DNA of 64,000 bases from Lonepinella koalarum (lineage in GTDB: Bacteria > Pseudomonadota > Gammaproteobacteria > Enterobacterales > Pasteurellaceae): the NCBI RefSeq assembly GCF_042926695.1, contig NZ_CP170642.1, positions 1,922,001 to 1,986,000 on the forward strand. The letters are read 5' to 3'. How positions within the stretch are numbered: position 1 is the first letter of the stretch; every line of letters starts with the position of its first letter. Below the pieces are notes generated by a model. That model saw only the letters and a program-made list of their open reading frames with translations. It did not search any database and had not been told where the DNA came from. Below are positions 1-8,498 of this stretch, piece after piece. The position numbers and the translations under genes were made by a program.

Positions 1-1
1 T

Positions 2-898
2 CTACAAACACTATTAAATTCCCAACACAATATAATTGCTGTCTATACTCAACCTGATAAACCGGCAGGACGGGGCAAGAAATTACAAGCCAGTCCAGTC
101 AAACAGCTTGCTGAACAATATCATTTACCGGTTTACCAACCCACATCCTTACGTCAAGAACACGCACAAGCCGAATTAGCGAGTTTAAATGCAGATGTTA
201 TGGTGGTCGTGGCTTATGGTTTAATTTTACCTTTAGCCGTCTTGCAGGCACCCAAATTCGGTTGTTTAAATGTACATGGTTCGCTTTTACCCCGTTGGCG
301 TGGCGCTGCACCCATTCAACGCGCGATTTGGGCGGGTGATAAACAAACAGGCGTCACCATTATGCAAATGGATGTAGGGTTAGATACGGGCGATATGTTG
401 CACAAAGTTTATTGTGATATTGCACCCAAAGAAACCTCTGCGACACTGTATCATAAACTGGCGAAATTGGCGCCAGTGGCATTAATTGATGTTTTAGATA
501 ATCTGACTAACAGCAAATTTTCACCTGAAAAACAAGATGATAGCCAATCAAACTACGCTGAAAAATTAAGTAAAGCAGAAGCCGAATTAAATTGGCAATT
601 ATCCGCTGAACAGTTAGAACGTAATATTCGTGCCTTTAATCCAGCTCCCGTGGCATTTTTAACCTTAAACATCAATGGGGTACAAGAGCGAGTAAAAATT
701 TATCAAGCCGAAGTATTACCTCATCAAGATAAAACCGCTGGCACTGTGCTCACCGTGGATAAAAAAGGCATACAAATTGCCACTGCACAGGGCGTGTTGA
801 ATATTACCCAACTGCAACCAGCAGGCAAAAAACCGATGTCCGTACAAGATTTTTTAAATGGACGTGCAGACTGGTTTAAAATAGGCGATATATTATGA
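2..898 (+). CDS. fmt: Methionyl-tRNA formyltransferase (5' end outside window)
   Basis: Formylates the amino group of Met-tRNA(fMet) using 10-formyl-tetrahydrofolate, for translation initiation. The open frame runs from base 2 with no start codon in view, so roughly the first 20 residues lie outside the window; 298 residues are visible, against about 315 in the E. coli enzyme. The N-terminal formyltransferase fold shows PDKPAGRGKK, VVVAYGLILP and the folate-binding and catalytic stretch NVHGSLLPRWRGAAPIQ; a C-terminal OB-like domain follows (SKAEAELNW, NIRAFNPAP). Its TGA overlaps the rsmB start (ATGA), so the two are translationally coupled, as is usual in gammaproteobacteria. Confidence 0.97.
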   Translation, partial: LQTLLNSQHNIIAVYTQPDKPAGRGKKLQASPVKQLAEQYHLPVYQPTSLRQEHAQAELASLNADVMVVVAYGLILPLAVLQAPKFGCLNVHGSLLPRWRGAAPIQRAIWAGDKQTGVTIMQMDVGLDTGDMLHKVYCDIAPKETSATLYHKLAKLAPVALIDVLDNLTNSKFSPEKQDDSQSNYAEKLSKAEAELNWQLSAEQLERNIRAFNPAPVAFLTLNINGVQERVKIYQAEVLPHQDKTAGTVLTVDKKGIQIATAQGVLNITQLQPAGKKPMSVQDFLNGRADWFKIGDIL

Positions 899-2265
899 GA
901 ACGTTAAAAAATTCGCCAAAAAACACCGCACTTTCAAACCGAACAATAGAGGTCAGGGCAGTTTCTGCACAAGTAATATTGCAAGTATTTGATCAAGGTA
1001 AATCCTTATCGGCTTTAATTCCTGACATTCAACACCAACTAAAAGCGCAAGATTTACCGTTATTACAAGAAATCTGTTTCGGGATTTGTCGAGTGTTGCC
1101 ACGTTTAGAATGGATTATTCGCTTATTAGTCGATAAGCCATTAAAAGGAAAAACGCGTATTGTGCATTGTTTATTGTTGGTCGGTTTATATCAATTACTC
1201 TATACCAGAATCCCTGCTCATGCGGCGATTAATGAAGTGGTGAATGCGACTAAAGTTCTCAAATGTGAGGGTTTCCGTGGTTTAATTAATGGCGTATTGC
1301 GCCGTTTCTTACGTGAACAAAATACCATCCTAGCGGTAGTCGATAAACACTGGCAGACCAATCATCCCGAATGGCTGGTAAATAAATTGAAAAAAACTTA
1401 TCCAAATTGGCGCGATATTGTAGAAGCGAATAATCAAAAACCCCCCATGTGGATTCGCGTTAATCCGCAATATTGCACAGCAAAAGATTATCAGCAGCGA
1501 TTATTAGCGGAAACCGACCTAGTCAGTTTTGCGGATAATCATCCCCATGCTTTACGTTTAGCTCACCCTATTGCGGTGCAACATTTGCCTCACTTTTCTG
1601 ACGGCTGGCTAACGGTGCAAGATTTGCACGCACAATGGTCTGCAATTTTACTAGGCGGGCAAAATGGCGAATTGATTTTAGATGCCTGCGCCGCTCCCGG
1701 TGGAAAAACTACCCATATTTTAGAATTAGCTCCACAAGCCAAAGTAGTGGCATTAGATGTGGAACAAAACCGTTTAAAACGAGTGGAACAAAACCTAGCG
1801 CGTTTACAGCAACAAGCCTTAGTGATTTGCGGTGATGCCCGCCAACCGACGCAATGGTTGCCGGAGATAGCGAAATCCATCTTAGGTAAGCAAACCGCGG
1901 TACAATTTGACCGAATTTTATTAGATGCACCTTGTTCTGCCACGGGTGTGATCCGTCGTCATCCTGATATTAAATGGTTACGTCAGGAAACGGACATCCC
2001 GCAGTTGGTACAATTACAACAACAGATTCTCACCGCACTTTGGACGACCTTAAAACCCAATGGCACCTTATTGTATGCCACTTGTTCTGTGCTAGCAGAA
2101 GAAAATAGTCAACAAATTATGGATTTCTTGGCGAAAAATGACAATGCAAAACTCGAAAAATTACCTTTTGAACAAGCTGATGAGCAAATCGGTATGCAAT
2201 TTTTGCCAACAGAAAATGGCGGAGATGGGTTTTATTATGCGAAATTACGCAAAGTGGCGAAATAA
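895..2265 (+). CDS. rsmB: 16S rRNA (cytosine-967-C5)-methyltransferase
   Basis: Makes m5C967 in 16S rRNA from S-adenosylmethionine. The 456 residues contain an N-terminal NusB-like RNA-binding domain (about residues 25-150, with AHAAINEVVNATK) and a C-terminal Rossmann methyltransferase domain. The SAM motif is LDACAAPGGKTTHILE. The two cysteines expected of this family are in DAPCSATG and ATCSVL. The start is fixed by the 4-base overlap with fmt. It is a little longer than the E. coli protein, with the extra length at the N terminus. A USS (caccgcactt) lies inside the gene near its start. Confidence 0.97.
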   Translation: MRTLKNSPKNTALSNRTIEVRAVSAQVILQVFDQGKSLSALIPDIQHQLKAQDLPLLQEICFGICRVLPRLEWIIRLLVDKPLKGKTRIVHCLLLVGLYQLLYTRIPAHAAINEVVNATKVLKCEGFRGLINGVLRRFLREQNTILAVVDKHWQTNHPEWLVNKLKKTYPNWRDIVEANNQKPPMWIRVNPQYCTAKDYQQRLLAETDLVSFADNHPHALRLAHPIAVQHLPHFSDGWLTVQDLHAQWSAILLGGQNGELILDACAAPGGKTTHILELAPQAKVVALDVEQNRLKRVEQNLARLQQQALVICGDARQPTQWLPEIAKSILGKQTAVQFDRILLDAPCSATGVIRRHPDIKWLRQETDIPQLVQLQQQILTALWTTLKPNGTLLYATCSVLAEENSQQIMDFLAKNDNAKLEKLPFEQADEQIGMQFLPTENGGDGFYYAKLRKVAK

Positions 2266-2266
2266 C

Positions 2267-2298
2267 AACAAACCCCGCAAAATATATCGGGGCTTGTT
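2267..2298. terminator. Bidirectional terminator between rsmB and mscL
   Basis: CCCCG (2273-2277) pairs with CGGGG (2288-2292) around an A/T-rich loop; flanking ACAA and TTGT can extend the stem past a bulge. It lies between two converging stop codons, so it probably serves both genes. Confidence 0.6.
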
Positions 2299-2313
2299 CA
2301 CGTTCTGGGCAAA

Positions 2314-2700
2314 TTATTTTTTCAATAACTCACGAATATCGGTAAGTAATTCTTCGGTTGTCGGACCTGCCGGTGCGGCTTCCACCGGTTTTTTCAATTT
2401 ATTGATGCCTTTTACCATCATAAAAATAGCAAATGCAATAATAATAAAATCAAATACATTTTGAATAAATAAACCGTAGTTTAAAGTGACTGCTGGGGTT
2501 TCGCCCACGGCCTCGGCTAACACAATTTTTAAATCTTTGAAATCCACGCCACCCGTCAAAATACCTAATACTGGCATCACGACATCAGCAACTAACGAAC
2601 TCACAATTTTACCAAATGCACCACCGATGATCACACCGACAGCCATATCCACGACATTGCCACGCATAGCAAATTCACGAAATTCTTTCATAAAGCTCAT
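2314..2700 (-). CDS. mscL: Large-conductance mechanosensitive channel
   Basis: Homopentameric inner-membrane valve that opens under hypo-osmotic membrane tension. At 128 residues it has normal family length. It begins with the amphipathic N-terminal helix (MKEFREFAMRGNVVDMAVG), then TM1 (VIIGGAFGKIVSSLVADVVMP) with the small residues that line the gate, a periplasmic loop, TM2 (FIQNVFDFIIIAFAIFMMV) and a charged cytoplasmic helix ending in LTDIRELLKK. A TATAAT -10 element lies on the minus strand at 2744-2749, upstream of the start. It converges with rsmB and is separated from trkA by its own promoter. Confidence 0.97.
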   Translation of the reverse strand: MSFMKEFREFAMRGNVVDMAVGVIIGGAFGKIVSSLVADVVMPVLGILTGGVDFKDLKIVLAEAVGETPAVTLNYGLFIQNVFDFIIIAFAIFMMVKGINKLKKPVEAAPAGPTTEELLTDIRELLKK

Positions 2701-2743
2701 AAATCTTTTCCCTGTTGTTAAGTTGAATGTTAAAAGAGAGCGT

Positions 2744-2749
2744 ATTATA
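2744..2749 (-). promoter_or_regulatory. -10 element of mscL promoter
   Basis: The minus strand reads TATAAT about 45 bases before the mscL start. I see no strong -35 hexamer at the right distance. Confidence 0.45.
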
Positions 2750-2787
2750 TAAATTTTAAACGCTTTGTATAGCGTTTTGTTTATTTT

Positions 2788-4164
2788 TTAGATAAAAAGT
2801 GTCGTCGGTTGAAACAGTTTCTCAATTTCGGAAACCTGTTTTTTATCCGCAAGGTAAACCACCACATGATCTTTTTCCTGAATAATCAGATCCTTGCGTG
2901 CAATAATCACTTCGCCACCACGCAATACTGCCCCAATTAGGGCGCTATTTGGTAATTTTAGGTCACTGATTTTACGACCGATAATATTTGAACTGGTTTC
3001 ATCTCCATGCATAATGGCTTCCAACGCCTCAGCGGTACCGTGACGAAGTGATGCAACATGAATAATATCCCCTTTACGTACATGTCCTAATAGTGCCGAA
3101 ATAGTCGCTTGTTGTGGTGATACCACAATGTCCACCCCGCCCCCTTGAATCAAGTTGATATATGCCATGCGTTGAATCAGTACCATGACTTTTTTGGCAC
3201 CGAGTCGTTTGGCCAGCAAAGCGGACATGATATTCGCTTCATCATCACTGGTTAAGGAAATAAACACATCCATATTCTCAATTTGTTCTTCAAATAACAA
3301 ACCATGATCGGATGCATCGCCATGAAAAACTAAGGTATTAGATAATTTTTCAGCTAATTGTGCAGCTCGTTCTGCTTTGCGTTCAATTAATTTGACAGTG
3401 CAACTGTTTTCTAATTTTTGCGCCACACTTAAACCAATATTTCCCCCGCCGGCAATCATCACTCGTTTATAAGGGCGTTCTAGACGTTGCAACTCTGACA
3501 TCACTGCCTTGATATGTTCCGTCGCACAAATAAAGGTGACTTCATCACCAGCTTCAATAATGGTTGAAGCCTGAGGGCGAATGGCTTTATCTTGGCGAAA
3601 AATAGACACTATACGGCAATCAATATGAGGTAAATGCTCACGTAAAGCAGAAATCGCATAACCCACTAACGGACCACCATAATAAGCTTTACACACCACC
3701 ACACTAATTTGTTTATTGGCAAAATGTGCAACTTGTAATGCCCCCGGATAATCAATCAAGTGAACAATATCTCCGGTGACTAAATTTTCTGGTGAGATAA
3801 TATGATCAATAGGAATCACATCTGGCTGGAATAATCTTTCTTTTTCCCGTAAATACTCAATATTGCGAATACGTGCAATTTTAGTCGGGGTATGGAATAA
3901 GGTATAGGCAATTTGGCAGGCTACCATATTCGTTTCATCTGAATTGGTCACCGCTACTAACAAGTCTGCATCCATTGCGCCCGCTTCACGCAACACGCTA
4001 GGGGATGATGCAGCGCCTGTTACCACACGAAGATCATGCTTATCTTGTAAGCTAATCAGACGCTCCTGCTCATTATCAACAAGGGTTATATCATTATCTT
4101 CGCTAACCAGATTCTCTGCCAGTGTTGTTCCTACCTGTCCGGCGCCTAGAATAATTATTTTCAC
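2788..4164 (-). CDS. trkA: Trk potassium uptake system peripheral protein TrkA
   Basis: Cytoplasmic NAD(H)-binding regulator of the Trk K+ importer; it gates the TrkH/TrkG membrane subunit. The 458 residues form two tandem RCK units. Each has a Rossmann nucleotide site: the first at the N terminus (IIILGAGQVGTTLAENL), the second near residue 235 (VMIAGGGNIGLSVAQKL). Each is followed by a TrkA-C domain. Length matches the E. coli protein. No trkH is nearby, which is normal because Trk genes are unlinked. Confidence 0.97.
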   Translation of the reverse strand: MKIIILGAGQVGTTLAENLVSEDNDITLVDNEQERLISLQDKHDLRVVTGAASSPSVLREAGAMDADLLVAVTNSDETNMVACQIAYTLFHTPTKIARIRNIEYLREKERLFQPDVIPIDHIISPENLVTGDIVHLIDYPGALQVAHFANKQISVVVCKAYYGGPLVGYAISALREHLPHIDCRIVSIFRQDKAIRPQASTIIEAGDEVTFICATEHIKAVMSELQRLERPYKRVMIAGGGNIGLSVAQKLENSCTVKLIERKAERAAQLAEKLSNTLVFHGDASDHGLLFEEQIENMDVFISLTSDDEANIMSALLAKRLGAKKVMVLIQRMAYINLIQGGGVDIVVSPQQATISALLGHVRKGDIIHVASLRHGTAEALEAIMHGDETSSNIIGRKISDLKLPNSALIGAVLRGGEVIIARKDLIIQEKDHVVVYLADKKQVSEIEKLFQPTTLFI

Positions 4165-4210
4165 GGTTATTCCTATTTTGGTTTAATACTAAGCGTTATA
4201 TGCAAACAAA

Positions 4211-4232
4211 AACGCTCTCACTTGAGAGCGTT
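4211..4232 (-). terminator. Rho-independent terminator of the OPT transporter gene
   Basis: A 9-base stem AACGCTCTC/GAGAGCGTT with a 4-base loop, followed on the minus strand by a T-rich run. It sits 8 bases past the stop of the OPT gene and upstream of the trkA start, so it separates the two units. Confidence 0.8.
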
Positions 4233-4239
4233 TATTATA

Positions 4240-6246
4240 TTATTTTTTTGCTTTAAGTACACGTAATGCAAAAATCACGATACCCGCAGTAAATACCATT
4301 AACCCGAGAATCTCGCCGGTACTCCCCCAGTTTTCTAAACTTAACGCCAATGGTGCATCTGAACCGCCAGATGTTACCGAGCCAGCAATAATAAAGGCAA
4401 GTAATACGCCAATTAAACTTTCACCAACAATTAAACCAGCAGCAAATAAGGTGCCGTAACGTTCTGCGTTTTTCTTCATTTCAGTGGCATTGTTACCCGT
4501 ACGTTTTGCATAACGGTCTAAATGACGATTAATTAACCAAGCTAAAACTGCTCCAACCACAATCGGTGCATTCACTGACGGAGGTAAATAAATTCCCATA
4601 CCGATGGCTAATGCAGGTAAAGCAAAACGATTATTGGATGATTTTTTTAATAAGCTATCAATAATAATGAATACTACGCCTAAACCGATACCAAAGAAAA
4701 TATATTCCCATTCTAAGTTATGCGAGAAAATACCGTTGGCAATGGTCATCATCAATGTTGCTTGCGGTGCAGAAAGTGCTTGACTTGGATCCATGCCTTC
4801 ACGTGGAATTGCACCGGTAAAACCATAAGAATAATAAAGAATATCCAGCACTGGCGCAATGACTAAAGCACCGACAATCACCCCGATAATTAACGCCACC
4901 TGTTGACGCCAAGGGGTGGCTTCAATTAAATAACCGGTTTTTAAATCTTGTAAATTATCGTTAGAAATCGCTGCAGTACAAATGACGATAGAACAGCTAA
5001 ATAAGGTTAATGCAGTTAAGAATTTTTGACCGTCAGCCGTATCTAATACACCAGTAGATGACCCGATTAACATCAACACAATCGCCGTAATGACGACCGA
5101 AATAATACCGATACCTGAAATTGGACTAGATGATGAACCGACCAAACCCGCCATATAACCACAAGCGGCAGCCACTAAAAAACCGATCACAAAAGCCAGT
5201 AGGGTACAAACTACAATTAAGCTAATTGCAACCGTAGGCTCAATGCTTACTGGTTCTAAGAAACTATATAATGCCAATACAATCAATACCACCGAAACAA
5301 TGCTGATATAAATCATAGTTTTAGGTGATAAATCTTGCGTAGTGCGGTCATTATTTTTGAAGTTTGGATCTCTTAACGCACGGAATGACTGGATCATACC
5401 TTGTGCCATCGGTTTCATTAACACTAACAATGTCCAAATTGCCGCAATACCTATCGTTCCGACCCCGATAAAGCGTACTTTACTTTTCCAAATATCAACC
5501 GCATAACCGACCATATCAGCATCTACTGGCATTGGAGAAGCAGATGTAAAATACGGCACTGCAACGCCCCACGCAATGAAGATCCCAAGTAAAATCGCAA
5601 TACCACCCACGATACCAACCAGATAACCTGCACCTAATAATGCCAACGAAAAACCCATCGGTACTTGGAAAATTGCATTACCACCTTTAAACCAAAGGCT
5701 GGCGCCGTCAGCAATGACACGTAACCCGTTCGTCACAAAGCCTACCACGGCGGCAATCACACCGCCGGTCGCAATTTCTTTAATACCACTATCCGCAGAA
5801 TGATCATCACCGGCTTTGAGAATTTCAGCGGCGGCAACTCCTTCTGGATAAGGCAAATCACTTTTGACCACCATGACATGACGCAACGGCACAGTAAAGA
5901 TAACCCCTAATACCCCACCAGAAATACAGATTAATAAGGTTTGCCAGAATGGAAAACCTTGCCAGTAACCTAACATCAACATGGCAGGTAATACAAAAAT
6001 AACCGAAGATAAGGTACCGGCAGATGAAGCCTGTGTTTGTACCATATTATTTTCAAGAATATTGGCATCTTTGAAGAATTTTAATACTGCCATGGAAATC
6101 ACGGCGGCCGGAATGGATGACGCGAACGTCAATCCTACTTTTAAGCCTAAATAGACATTTGATGCGGTAAAGACGACTGTAATTAATGCACCAAGAATTG
6201 TCCCCCTAAGGGTCAATTCCTTTAATGATTGTTGATTTGCTAACAT
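4240..6246 (-). CDS. OPT family oligopeptide transporter
   Basis: Inner-membrane secondary transporter of the OPT superfamily (oligopeptides or metal-peptide chelates in characterised members). The 668 residues are almost entirely hydrophobic, with roughly 15 membrane segments. Family landmarks include the N-terminal stretch NVYLGLKVGLTFASSIPAAV, then YPEGVAAAEILKAG, and near the middle GSSSSPISGIGI. Length is normal for bacterial members. It is monocistronic, with its own terminator downstream and 130 bases to nudE upstream. The actual substrate cannot be read from sequence. Confidence 0.9.
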   Translation of the reverse strand: MLANQQSLKELTLRGTILGALITVVFTASNVYLGLKVGLTFASSIPAAVISMAVLKFFKDANILENNMVQTQASSAGTLSSVIFVLPAMLMLGYWQGFPFWQTLLICISGGVLGVIFTVPLRHVMVVKSDLPYPEGVAAAEILKAGDDHSADSGIKEIATGGVIAAVVGFVTNGLRVIADGASLWFKGGNAIFQVPMGFSLALLGAGYLVGIVGGIAILLGIFIAWGVAVPYFTSASPMPVDADMVGYAVDIWKSKVRFIGVGTIGIAAIWTLLVLMKPMAQGMIQSFRALRDPNFKNNDRTTQDLSPKTMIYISIVSVVLIVLALYSFLEPVSIEPTVAISLIVVCTLLAFVIGFLVAAACGYMAGLVGSSSSPISGIGIISVVITAIVLMLIGSSTGVLDTADGQKFLTALTLFSCSIVICTAAISNDNLQDLKTGYLIEATPWRQQVALIIGVIVGALVIAPVLDILYYSYGFTGAIPREGMDPSQALSAPQATLMMTIANGIFSHNLEWEYIFFGIGLGVVFIIIDSLLKKSSNNRFALPALAIGMGIYLPPSVNAPIVVGAVLAWLINRHLDRYAKRTGNNATEMKKNAERYGTLFAAGLIVGESLIGVLLAFIIAGSVTSGGSDAPLALSLENWGSTGEILGLMVFTAGIVIFALRVLKAKK

Positions 6247-6376
6247 TAATTTATTCCTTAAATTATAAAAAACCTTTTTATCTTACTGCAATTTATCCCC
6301 AAAAGGAAAGACACAAATACTGTTATATAAAATAACGCACGTTTTATTATAAAATATCTTGTTTTATGATTATTTT

Positions 6377-6934
6377 TTATAATTTATTCAAATAATCACG
6401 TAAAGAATAAATGGCAACTAAATTTCGACTCTCACCAAATTCATGCTTATTGATTAATTCATCTAATTTATTTAACGGGAAACGCACAATTTCTAAGGGT
6501 TCAGGTTCATCTCCGTCTAATTTTGACGAATAAAAATCCTGAGCGATTAAAATATGCATGGTATTTTTCATAAACGTCGGATTTGAATAGACCGTGCGTA
6601 AATGAATAAATTGCTTTGCCCCTAAGCCCAGTTCTTCTTGTAATTCTCGATTGGCACTTTGTTCTGGTGTTTCACCCTGTTCCATGCCGCCTTTACAAAA
6701 TCCGAGTTCATAATGCTCTGTGCCTACCGCATATTCACGCACCATTAGCAAATCATCGCCATCAATGGGTAACACCATAACTGCCGCACGCCCAGACGGC
6801 TTAAAACGTTCATAAGTGCGGTGAATACCATTGGAGAATTTGAGTTCAACGGTTTGAATGGTAAACAAACGAGATTGGCAAGCAGTGCTAATATGCAAAA
6901 TTTCGGGTAATTTTTTTTCAGAAAATAATTTCAT
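6377..6934 (-). CDS. nudE: ADP-compounds hydrolase NudE (Nudix)
   Basis: Nudix hydrolase that cleaves ADP-ribose, NADH, Ap3A and related ADP derivatives to AMP. The Nudix box is present as GGMEQGETPEQSANRELQEELG, starting about residue 100, with the metal-binding REXXEE pattern read as RELQEEL. I place the start at 6934 (MKLFSEKK; 185 residues), where an AGAG ribosome site sits at good distance. An in-frame ATG at 6970 would add 12 residues that do not look like the family. It is divergent from hslR, a common neighbour of nudE in gammaproteobacteria. Confidence 0.9.
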   Translation of the reverse strand: MKLFSEKKLPEILHISTACQSRLFTIQTVELKFSNGIHRTYERFKPSGRAAVMVLPIDGDDLLMVREYAVGTEHYELGFCKGGMEQGETPEQSANRELQEELGLGAKQFIHLRTVYSNPTFMKNTMHILIAQDFYSSKLDGDEPEPLEIVRFPLNKLDELINKHEFGESRNLVAIYSLRDYLNKL

Positions 6935-7006
6935 TTGATGATCTCTTGTTTTACAAAAAATAATAATCACGATACCATAAACACATCACATATTTAAGGG
7001 AAAATC

Positions 7007-7435
7007 ATGGCAAAGTGTAAATCAACCAAATTACAGCACGAACAACAGAAAGATGATGATGTTCGCCTAGATAAATGGTTATGGGCGGCTCGCTTTTACA
7101 AAACTCGCACCCTTGCCAAAGAAATGATTGACGGCGGCAAGGTGCATTACAACGGGCAACGTACTAAACCGAATAAAACGGTGGAAATAGGTGCGACCAT
7201 TAAATTACGTCAAGGCAACGAAGAAAAAGAGATAAACGTTACCGCACTTTCTACCCAACGCCGTGGTGCGCCCGAAGCGCAATTACTGTATAGCGAAACG
7301 GAACAAAGTGTTATAGCACGAGAAAAAATGGCGCTAGCTCGTAAAATGCACGCTATGCCTCATCCAGATCGTCGCCCTAATAAAAAAGAACGTCGTGAGT
7401 TAATTCACTTTAAGCATCAGGACGATACCTTGTAA
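7007..7435 (+). CDS. hslR: Ribosome-associated heat shock protein Hsp15
   Basis: Small S4-domain RNA-binding protein that binds free 50S subunits carrying nascent peptidyl-tRNA and helps rescue stalled translation after heat shock. The S4 motif is seen as VRLDKWLWAARFYKTRTLA near residues 20-38, followed by GGKVHYNGQR, and the lysine/arginine-rich tail (PDRRPNKKERRELI) is typical. 142 residues is close to family length. GGGAAAA precedes the start. The neighbouring hslO lies downstream in the same direction, a conserved heat-shock pair, although an inverted USS lies between them. Confidence 0.95.
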   Translation: MAKCKSTKLQHEQQKDDDVRLDKWLWAARFYKTRTLAKEMIDGGKVHYNGQRTKPNKTVEIGATIKLRQGNEEKEINVTALSTQRRGAPEAQLLYSETEQSVIAREKMALARKMHAMPHPDRRPNKKERRELIHFKHQDDTL

Positions 7436-7473
7436 AAAAGTGATTTAACCTCATATAGCGAGCAAGATCAACC

Positions 7474-7500
7474 AAAGTGCGGCGAAAAACACCGCACTTT
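7474..7500 (+). terminator. Inverted USS pair between hslR and hslO
   Basis: aaagtgcgg (7474-7482) and ccgcacttt (7492-7500) form a 9-base stem around a short loop. Inverted uptake signals commonly act as terminators in Pasteurellaceae. This one ends 21 bases before the hslO start, so it may limit read-through from hslR while leaving the hslO ribosome site free. Confidence 0.6.
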
Positions 7501-7521
7501 TACTAAGGAATAAGAAATTAT

Positions 7522-8394
7522 ATGACTGATTACACAAAAGACAATGACAAACTCTACCGCTACTTATTTCAAAATCGTGCCGTACGTGGTGAATGGGTAC
7601 GCTTAAATCAAAGTTTTAGTGAAACTTTAAATACCCATCAATACCCTTCTGCGGTACAGAATTTATTAGGTGAAATGCTGGTTGCAACCGCCCTATTAAC
7701 AGCTACCCTCAAATTTAACGGCAATATCACGGTACAAATTCAAGGTGATGGTCCTCTTAAACTGGCGTTAGTCAACGGTACAGATAGCCAACAAATTCGT
7801 GCCTTAGCTCGTTTACAAGGGGATATTTCTGATGATATGAGCTTACACCAGATGATCGGTAAAGGTGTGTTAGTCATTACTATCGCCCCAACTGATGGCG
7901 AACGTTATCAAGGGGTTATTGCTTTAGACAAACCAACCATTACTGAATGTTTAGAAGATTACTTTGTACGTTCTGAACAGCTACAAACGCAATTAATTAT
8001 TCGTACTGGTGAATTTGATGGCAAACCAGTTGCAGCAGGAATGTTGTTACAGATTATGCCTGACGGTCAAGGATCGCCAGAAGATTTTGAGCATTTAGCC
8101 ACGCTCACCGCAACCATAAAAGATGAAGAAATTTTTGGTTTAACCACTGAAGAAATGCTTTATCGTTTATACCACCAAGAAAGCGTAGAAATTTATCCTG
8201 CTCAGAACATCAAATTCCATTGCGGTTGTTCTGCAGAACGTTCCGGAGCGGCATTAATGTTAATTTCTGATGATGAAATTGATCAGATTCTAGCTGAACA
8301 TCACGGTAGCATTGATATGCAATGTGAATGTTGTGGCACCCATTATTTTTTTAATAAAGAGAAAATCGATCAATTAAAAGCCAATAACCATTAG
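7522..8394 (+). CDS. hslO: Redox-regulated chaperone Hsp33
   Basis: Cytoplasmic holdase activated by oxidation and unfolding: zinc bound by four cysteines is released and disulfides form. 290 residues. The N-terminal domain (residues 1-180) shows NRAVRGEWVRLN and the conserved core. The C-terminal switch has the cysteine pairs CGC (in FHCGCSAE) and CECCG (in QCECCGTHYFF), i.e. the CXC...CXXC zinc site is intact. AAGGAATAAG precedes the start. The gene follows hslR in the same orientation. Confidence 0.96.
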   Translation: MTDYTKDNDKLYRYLFQNRAVRGEWVRLNQSFSETLNTHQYPSAVQNLLGEMLVATALLTATLKFNGNITVQIQGDGPLKLALVNGTDSQQIRALARLQGDISDDMSLHQMIGKGVLVITIAPTDGERYQGVIALDKPTITECLEDYFVRSEQLQTQLIIRTGEFDGKPVAAGMLLQIMPDGQGSPEDFEHLATLTATIKDEEIFGLTTEEMLYRLYHQESVEIYPAQNIKFHCGCSAERSGAALMLISDDEIDQILAEHHGSIDMQCECCGTHYFFNKEKIDQLKANNH

Positions 8395-8444
8395 TTTTAC
8401 ATATAATCTCAAACATCAATACGAGATTCTTATCAAATTAAAAG

Positions 8445-8474
8445 GGCTAAGTCCTATTAATACCGAACTTAGCC
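8445..8474 (-). terminator. Probable terminator of the adhesin gene
   Basis: GGCTAAGT (8445-8452) pairs with ACTTAGCC (8467-8474). On the minus strand the stem is followed by C and four T. It lies 25 bases past the adhesin stop codon; it could also serve hslO from the other side. Confidence 0.5.
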
Positions 8475-8498
8475 ATTAACTTATCTATTTCTAAGTGA

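Noticed and set aside
2138..2464. 108-codon plus-strand frame running from rsmB into mscL
   Set aside because: Overlaps two certain genes and crosses their terminator.
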